Position numbers and translations under genes: made by a program. Positions 58,304 to 64,000 of a DNA stretch of 64,000 nucleotides are shown here, piece after piece. Below the pieces are notes generated by a model that saw only the letters and a list, made by a program, of their open reading frames with translations, was not told the DNA's origin and did not search any database. How positions within the stretch are numbered: position 1 is the first letter of the stretch; the number at the start of each line of letters is the position of its first letter. Source of the DNA: Azolla caroliniana (taxonomy: Eukaryota; Polypodiophyta); the NCBI GenBank assembly GCA_043228905.1, contig JBHGNT010000018.1, positions 11,656,001-11,720,000 on the forward strand, given 5' to 3'.

Positions 58304-60208
58304 CAATATGGCACGCCCGTGGGAGAGTGCCTTGCACGTCGATCCCACATGCCTTGATGATGATATTTCTTCGACCGGAACTTCCATCTGTCCTTTCAAC
58401 GATCGACTCCCTCGAACGGAGTGCTTGACTCGAACATCTTTGTCGATCAGCGAATCTTCCGCGACACGAACATTCTCATTTTGTCAACTTACGAACTTTA
58501 GCATCATGGGTCCAAAAACGTTGTGCGTATGTGTATCTTCCTTTTATCTTGTGAGTTGTGTGCGGATCACGTCCATTTCTTTTAGGTTCATGAGTTTTCG
58601 AAATTCCATAGGTGCCCTTTGATTTTTTAAAATTTTGACAATGCCATCATGTTTTTCGAAATTCTTCAGATGCCCTCAAGTTTTCAAAACTCCTTGAATG
58701 CCTCTTTCTCTATTTTTCTTCTCGTCCTATCTTTTGATTCAATTTCGTCTTTATCTCTAGGTTATTGTTGTGGTCCGTTATTGCACTCTCTCTTCTGTGT
58801 ATCCCTCATCTCTTTCTTCTTCTTTCTGCTTTCGTTTCCCGCTTCTCTTCTTGCCGTCCTTTCTCTCCTATCTTCATCTGCTTCTTCTTGTTTTCTTATG
58901 CAGTTCTTCTTCTGGATTTGTCTTCTTCTTCCTTTCTCGTTTCTCTCCATCCTCTGTTATGTGCCTTCTCTTCTTCCATGACTTCTTCCTCTTACTTCTC
59001 TGTTCATCAACGGCTACATCTCCTTCTTCTCCTTCTTCTTCTTCTTCTTCTTCTTCTTCTTCTTCTATGTTCTCTTCCTACTTCATTCTCTTCTTCTTTT
59101 CTCTGTTTTCTTTCCTGTCGTTGTCGTTATTTGTTGTTTGCATCTTCTTTGTCTTCTTCTTTCTTCCTTGTTTTCCTATGTCGCTCGTTGTGCAATAGTT
59201 GTAATGGCTTCCTTTGCACCGTCGCCATACGATTTGTGCGTCTGCCCTTGCCTCCATGTCCGGCCGTTTTTCTCTGTTTTTCGGTTCCATTGTTGTCGGT
59301 CGTCCATCTCTGTTCGACGTTGCTGGTGTCGTTTGTCTCTGTCCAGCCTTGTCTGCCGGCTCTGTCTTTGTGTCCGTTTCTCCATCTCTGTCTCCGGTTC
59401 CGATGCCATCCAGCCCATCGTTTCGGCAACTCTAGCTGTCTGTTTAGGGTTTCCGGCCGCTACCGTTCCTTCCGGCTGCTACCATTCCTTCCAGCTGTCG
59501 GCTGTTGTTTGTCTGGCTCATCTGGCCGCTTCTCCGGTTACTCTTCCACTGATGTCCGGTCGTCAGTTCGGCTATCTCCGTCGTCCGACACATTCGGCTG
59601 TCTCTATCCGACCTGGCCGTTGCTGGTCCGCCACCACTTTAGTCGTTGGTATGTGGCCACTGCCGTTTGATCGTCGTACCGGCTTCGTCACCGTTCCGAC
59701 TGTTCGGCCCGTCTAGTCGGCTGTATGGCGGACTCCATCTCTGGTCGTCTCTTGCAGCATGCTTTCTTGCACACACACGTCATGGCTAACCGCACATTTG
59801 CACATTGTCATTTCTATTCTCGCACACTCACATAACGCCATCATTTCGCGACTTCCTCTCATGCATTGTCATCGTTTTTGTACATCTTTGGCAACATGTC
59901 TCGGACATTTAGGACAAAAACAGACCAAACAAAACATACACATATAGAGATTAATTCGTTGTAGAATTGTGCATCAGTCAATCTTCCATTTTCGGCTTCC
60001 TCTGCACATCATTGCCATCATTTGTCGCTTTTCTTGCATACTTCTATAGCGAATAGTCATCACGCCATTGTTCTTTCTCATATTTCCACCAGTTCTCGCA
60101 CATCGTCGATTCGACTTCTCGCACTGATGAGGGTTGCATCATTGTTCGCTGCGTATTATTCTTTGACTCCGTCTCCAAAGGGGGGTCACCTTAGTGGTTG
60201 CCAAAAGG
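58304..60208 (-). mobile_element. F2 internal region
   Basis: It is homologous to the F1 internal region (8474-9898), clearest in the first 250 bp and around the (CTT)n-rich tract (about 59030-59070 here). Purine-rich on the minus strand. A TGACCCCCCTTTGGAG block near the right end resembles the J purine tract. Plus-strand frames up to 301 codons here are low-complexity Ser/Leu/Phe artefacts. Confidence 0.7.
58762..58950 (-). CDS. Hypothetical charged protein of F2
   Basis: A 62-codon Arg/Lys/Glu-rich frame whose RKQEEADE block matches the F1 frame at 8908-9282. Probably not translated, but it is the only frame shared by the two copies. Confidence 0.25.
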   Translation of the reverse strand: MERNEKGRRRQIQKKNCIRKQEEADEDRRERTARREAGNESRKKKKEMRDTQKRECNNGPQQ

Positions 60209-60702
60209 TGTTGTACGTTTTAGGGTTAGGGTTAATGATGATAATTAATATGCTTGGTAATGAAGATAGACATGGTGATGGAGAGTATGATGGTGAGAGA
60301 GATCGTATAGAGAAGCATTGTCGGGTGGGAGGTGGTGCTTAGAATGGCTCCAGCCCCCTCCCAAGGGGGTTCAACGTAAGGGGAGAGAGAGAGAGAAATA
60401 TGTCAAAGAGAGAGAGACAAAGAGAGAGAAATGGTTATTCATGTTTCATTCATTCCCCATAAGGGGTTAAATAGTACAAGAGGGGGTAGATACATAGGGG
60501 TATAAGCCCCCTCGAGCATTCATACTGGACACTCACTCACACCTCCTCGTATCCATCCACATGCACACACGTGTGCATGTGTTCACATACGTATAGACTC
60601 ACAATTACATTTATGCCCCCTACACATACACAACAACATCATGATAACATTCAACCCTCGCTCATCACACTTGACTCTTCGTACATCTCGTACGGGGTAA
60701 CA
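60209..60702 (-). repeat. F2 LTR, right
   Basis: The 494-bp partner of 57808-58303, from TGTTGTACGTTTTAGGG to GTACGGGGTAACA. Confidence 0.93.
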
Positions 60703-60707
60703 GAGGT

Positions 60708-61629
60708 ATGGCGAGTTCACTTCCCATAGAGAAGCTCGACCGGAGCAACTATGCGTCCTAGTCATATAAAATGCACCAGTATCTGTTGGGGCATGGACAT
60801 TGGACCTACGTGGAAGGAACCAACGAGGTAGCGTCGGAGCCGACACACAAAGACTTCCCAGCATGGGAGCAAGGAGCGATCCGGGTATTGTACTGCCTCG
60901 TGTCTTGTGTCCACGATCAGATGATCGGCTACATCAAGGATGCAAAGACGTCGAAGGAGGCCTGGGCAAATCTTCGGAAGATTCTTGCCGTGAGTACCAC
61001 AACCCGTAAGTTGTAGCTCTGGCAAGAGCTAAACAACGTCCGGCAAAGAGATATGTCGGGTACGGACTACACCACTAAGATAAAGGAGATTTATGACGCG
61101 CTCGGGTCCATCAACGTGACGGTGGATGAAGATGAGATGGTCCAAATCTGCCTCAGTGGTCTAGCACAATAGTATGGGCCAATCCGGACAACGATCTGCA
61201 CCTGGGAGAAGCCACCATCCTTCTTCGACTTACAATCAATGTTGATGGTCAAAGAAAACCATGCGAGCGGGTCGAGGACCACTCAATCGTACAATCGGAT
61301 GTTGTACACGGAGTCGGATCGGCCCTGTGGATGTGGAGGACGAGGTGGGTCGGCACGCAATGGAGGTGGCCGGCAAGAGCAGGAAAGAAGGCACAGAGAC
61401 AGTGCCGACAGTAGTTCCAGACCCTCCACAAGCAGGGGGAGGCAAAGCGGCTCCAAGAACCGGAAAGGAGAGGCTGACACGGAATGTTGGTCCTATGGCA
61501 AGAAAAGCCATAGGGAAAGTGAGTGTTGGAAGAAGCGCGTCGATTCGGACAAAGCCGGTCGGAAAAACCGGCAAAGCTCGCACTACGCGGATGGATCAAA
61601 AGGATATGGAACCGGGAAGACCAGTGGCA
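60708..61629 (+). pseudogene. Copia G Gag, main part
   Basis: Gag continues after F2 as MASSLPIEKLDRSNY, then (after a TAG) SYKMHQYLLGHGHWTYVEG, AWEQGAIRVLYCLVSCVHDQMIGYIKDAK, NNVRQRDMSGTDYTTKIKEIYDALGS and VDEDEMVQICLSGLAQ, an Arg/Gly/Ser-rich linker and the knuckle CWSYGKKSHRESEC. The second cysteine of the knuckle is lost. TAG codons occur at about 60760, 61014 and 61170. It is the most complete Gag of this family in the window. Confidence 0.85.
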
Positions 61630-62271
61630 TGGTGTACTTTGTACACTACGTAAAATATGTGTGGAGTACCCGATTGACTAAGTATAAAGAAATAGGAGAA
61701 ATACTACAATAATTATGTTACATGCATAGGGCAGGATTTGAACCCTCTACCCCCATGTTAATGATTTTAAGCCTTACCATTGTACTAGCATATTATGAGT
61801 TTTAAAGTTAGACTAAACTTTGTCCTATGTAAATATTCTAGATAAGCATGATAGAAAAAGTTATTTATGCATACATACTCGAGTTAAAAGAAAAGATGTG
61901 ATAGAAATCTAATCATGCACATGTAATGTGCATGAAAACTAAAGTTAGAAAAAGCATGATGTTTGCATGTGATAAACTTAGAGTCTTCCATGACTATATA
62001 AGGAAGAGAGAAAGATGTATAGGTTTTGTTGATTTTTTATAAGGTTTGATTAATATAAAATATTCGTGGGATTTACGATTTTGCCATCTATTTCTCTCTT
62101 ACAATCTAAGTATCAATTAATACATTATACTCGTGGGATTCACGAGTTTCATATCTTCATGTAGCAATCTATTCATAACTTACCTTATCTCATATTCTTC
62201 TTTCTCCTAGTCCAAAACCCCAGTGGTTCCCACTCGACTCACGCAAACGATCCGGAACAAAAGGCCCGACA
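61630..62271 (+). repeat. H 5' LTR
   Basis: The right end CCCGACA (62271) is fixed by the primer site three bases later. The left end is placed where copia G homology stops and is uncertain by several bases. A TATATAAGG box lies at about 61993. A tRNA-like antisense module is at about 61725-61795. Confidence 0.65.
61725..61795 (-). repeat. Antisense tRNA-like module in the H LTR
   Basis: On the minus strand TATGCTAGTACAATGGTAAG is A-box-like and GGGTTCAAATCC is a B-box, at tRNA spacing. Modules of this kind also occur in P and at the edge of the E LTR. Confidence 0.55.
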
Positions 62272-62274
62272 CAA

Positions 62275-62292
62275 TGCTGATCCCGATGTGAA
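62275..62292 (+). other. H primer-binding site
   Basis: TGCTGATCCCGATGTGAA differs from the I site at three of 18 positions and lies at the same three-base distance from the LTR. Confidence 0.75.
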
Positions 62293-62295
62293 AAT

Positions 62296-62976
62296 GGGTG
62301 GCAAGGAGATGGAAAATCAACAAGAGGCTAACAACATGATGGCGATGTTCGGGCAGATGCTACAATAACAACGCGCAATGTCGGAGATTGCGGTGGCAGT
62401 AGAGCGGCTCGTGTAATGTAATGGACAATTCAACAGGAAGGATGTGTCGCGATATTTGCAGGATTACAAAGCAGAATATCGGAAGGATTGTAGGTGACAT
62501 CCTTCAATCGGGTGGCTACAGACGGGCTTCAAGGGAGTATCCATGGGATTTGACAACAAAATCTGACGTGGGAAGCATTTGAAGAAGCGCTAAAGACCAC
62601 GTTTGCCATCAAGGTCTCCTCCAAGGCAACGCGGAGGGGATTTGAAGATTGGGTGGAAATGCCAGACAAAGGGCTGAAGGTCCTCGATGTGTTTTCGGCA
62701 TTCCAAAGTCGGTTCGGGAAGTTGTCCATGAGAGATCAAGCTATCCTCGCCTTGGACAAAGTGATCATGTTCTTAGGAGCCATGGATGTCAAGGACCGGA
62801 AAGATCTTGGAATGCTTCTAGAGGACACCACTATTGAGAGTGGCCTCACCAATACATGGGAAAATGTGCGGAACATCGTCGCGCGATACACAAACAGGGG
62901 GCAATGGCTTGGTAGTGAAGAAAAGAGAGTTTCAAAACCAATTCCGAAACCAAGATCCAAATTGGAAGACCATTAA
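62296..62976 (+). pseudogene. H Gag core
   Basis: The N-terminal part (DVSRYLQDYKAEYRK, compare DATKYLASYGAEMLM in I) is broken by stops before 62653. A 107-codon frame from 62653 gives LKVLDVFSAFQSRFGKLSMRDQAILALDKVIMFLGAMDVKDRKDLGMLLEDTT, aligned with the I Gag helices (ALLREFEENFARLSALDRTIL...). It ends at 62974. Confidence 0.82.
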
Positions 62977-63003
62977 TCATGGGCTCAGGAGACTACGACC
63001 GAG

Positions 63004-63279
63004 AAGGGAATCGATGCAACCACGGTGGAGCAGTTGCTGAAGGAGATGGAGAATCTGAAAATCATGATGGTGAAGAAGTCAGATGAACGTCCCACAAGTT
63101 CCAAGTATATGAACCGTCGATGCATATGGTGCGATAGCACCGAACATGATCGGAGGGATTGCGATGAGCACAAGGAGGCGCTACGATGGGATCTTATCTA
63201 CTACAAGGGAAATCGGATTCATTCGATGGACTCTCGGAAGCCACTCCGACCGAACTTTCGAAAAGGCAGCATGAAGTAG
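63004..63279 (+). pseudogene. H Gag zinc-knuckle region
   Basis: VEQLLKEMENLKIMMVKKSDE precedes the knuckle CIWCDSTEHDRRDC (I: CMWCDEVGHIRKDC) and RWDLIYYKGNRIHSMDSRKPLR. All knuckle Cys and His are present. Confidence 0.85.
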
Positions 63280-63297
63280 GTCCTAGAAGAGGAAATA

Positions 63298-64000
63298 GTG
63301 GCAAAAAGCAATTATGCGACAACCGTGGGGATACCTGTGGGTGAGTCCTCTAAAGCAAAGGCGTCTTTTTGGCTGGAAGTGCTAGAAAACCCCGAGAAAA
63401 CTGACTCTAATGAGATCCGAAGCACCGTGGAAGGCATCCAAGAAGCTACGGGATGGGAGTGCCCCGTCGATAAAAATAGCGTGTACGCCCTATGCCAATT
63501 ACATGAAGTGTACGAAGATGAGAAACGATGGCGCACGGATGATGCGGCCGGACCATCAAAGACGCCGAAGAGGTGGAACTCCGAAGGGAAGGGGAAAGGA
63601 AAAACAATTCCCGCATTCAAACTAGCTTCAAACATCGAGCAACGGATGGACTTAAAAAAAGTGTTCGAGGAGAGAATCCTCGATAGCCGGGTAGATTTTT
63701 CGCTTCGGGGATTACTCAAAATAGTGAAGGAGTTCCACAATCTGCTTGTGGATCTCGTGAAGAGAAAAAGACAAAATGCAGAGGAAAATGCTCCAAGGGT
63801 GAATGCAAATACCATTTTAATGAATGATACCAAAGTGGAGGATGAAATTCCGAACTCTCACTACACAAGGCCACACTAGGCACACGCAACTACGGAGACT
63901 CCGGTCCAAATCGGAACTATCAAAGAGCCCGTACTAGCATTGATTGATCACGAATCGGAGATCAATTTGATCAATTTGATGTCCATGGGGAAGTGGCCTA
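63298..64000 (+). pseudogene. H Gag C-terminus and protease start
   Basis: A 193-codon frame has FWLEVLENPEK, EATGWECPVDKNSVYALCQL and MDLKKVFEERILDSRVDFSLRGLL. At the point where I has a TGA between gag and protease, H has a lysine codon. A TAG at 63877-63879 replaces the Trp of I (SHYSRPHW). The protease motif follows as LALIDHESEINLI, with a 9-bp duplication (ATCAATTTG). The window ends here. Confidence 0.85.

Larger units (their letters stand above)
57808..60702 (-). mobile_element. F2: complete non-autonomous LTR retrotransposon
   Basis: F2 has LTRs at 57808-58303 and 60209-60702 and a perfect GAGGT duplication (57803-57807, 60703-60707). The 1.9-kb internal part has no gag or pol. Its inner edges resemble J and K: ATGGCACGCCCGTGGGAG by the left LTR, and minus-strand CCTTTTGGCAACC by the right LTR, where a primer site is expected. 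The minus orientation is supported by a TATTTAA box and a CT-rich leader on that strand of the LTR. It is a large derivative without coding capacity. Confidence 0.92.
57291..61629 (+). mobile_element. Copia G: 5' part of a Ty1/copia element, with F2 nested and H inserted downstream
   Basis: A 5' LTR (57291-57718), primer site and the first four gag codons are followed by F2, after which gag resumes at 60708 and runs to the zinc-knuckle region. At about 61630 element H begins. Pol is outside the window. The family is that of B, M, N and O. Confidence 0.88.
61630..64000 (+). mobile_element. H: 5' part of a decayed Ty3/gypsy element related to I
   Basis: H begins with an LTR (about 61630-62271), then a primer site like that of I, Gag, zinc knuckle and the start of protease, where the window ends. 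Amino-acid similarity to I is clear (NLLVDLVKRKR against DSIVDLVKRKR; SHYTRPH against SHYSRPH). DNA is much less GC-rich than I and has many stops, so H is an older member of the same lineage. It cuts copia G gag. Confidence 0.85.

Noticed and set aside
58765-59670. 301-codon plus-strand frame (and similar at 8960-9791), apparently rich in hydrophobic segments
   Set aside because: It is a Ser/Leu/Phe/Cys-rich translation of low-complexity pyrimidine DNA in the F internal region, differs between F1 and F2, and has no domain.
57808-60702. F2 read as a plus-strand element with primer site ATGGCACGCCCGTGG
   Set aside because: The same motif adjoins the 3' LTR of minus-strand K and, in diverged form, J, and the TATA-like box and leader fit the minus strand; plus orientation is not fully excluded.

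Overview
The window is a nest of LTR retrotransposons with no recognisable single-copy host gene, rRNA gene or functional tRNA gene. The host is almost certainly a land plant. Five Ty1/copia copies carry a tRNA-iMet primer site (TGGTATCAGAGC or a near variant) next to an LTR, one Ty3 lineage has a post-integrase chromodomain, and another resembles the plant Athila/Tat group. The species cannot be named from this sequence. Element letters used below are my own labels.

Left half (1-23630), nested insertions from oldest to youngest. Copia M (21523-23630, + strand) contains the non-autonomous element F1 (8397-9981 plus 21151-21522). F1 was hit twice. Copia B (3718-8396, +) lies in one F1 LTR, copia A (348-3717, -) lies in B, and an LTR fragment Q (1-347) lies in A. 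Copia D (9982-21145, -; target duplication GATGG) lies in the other F1 LTR and carries the chromovirus E (10912-16195, -; target duplication GTTTG). E has identical LTRs and open gag and pol frames. Its first transcribed bases appear complementary to its primer site, as in Tf1-type self-priming.

Middle (23716-54165). Element K, an Athila/Tat-like Ty3 element on the - strand, is cut by copia N (23781-29314, -) in its 3' LTR and by its relative J (31318-48612, -; TSD TGTTG) in a downstream reading frame. J carries Ty3 element I (33421-40724, -), a GC-rich, nearly intact element with identical 792-bp LTRs whose polymerase looks like the lineage common in basidiomycete fungi. J also carries a solo copia LTR (46755-47570; TSD CTACA). 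K and J both have two extra reading frames after integrase: a globular one (ORF-X) and a long coiled-coil one (ORF-Y).

Right end (54166-64000). The 5' half of copia O (-) contains solo LTR P (54576-55477; TSD ACGC). Copia G (57291 to about 61629, +) is split at its fourth gag codon by the complete non-autonomous element F2 (57808-60702; TSD GAGGT). Ty3 element H (about 61630-64000, +), a decayed relative of I with the same unusual primer site, cuts G and runs out of the window.

Function: only E and I look recent enough to be or have been mobile lately. F1 and F2 have no polymerase; their ends match J and K, so a J/K-type element probably mobilised them. The others are decayed by stops, frameshifts, deletions and nested insertions.
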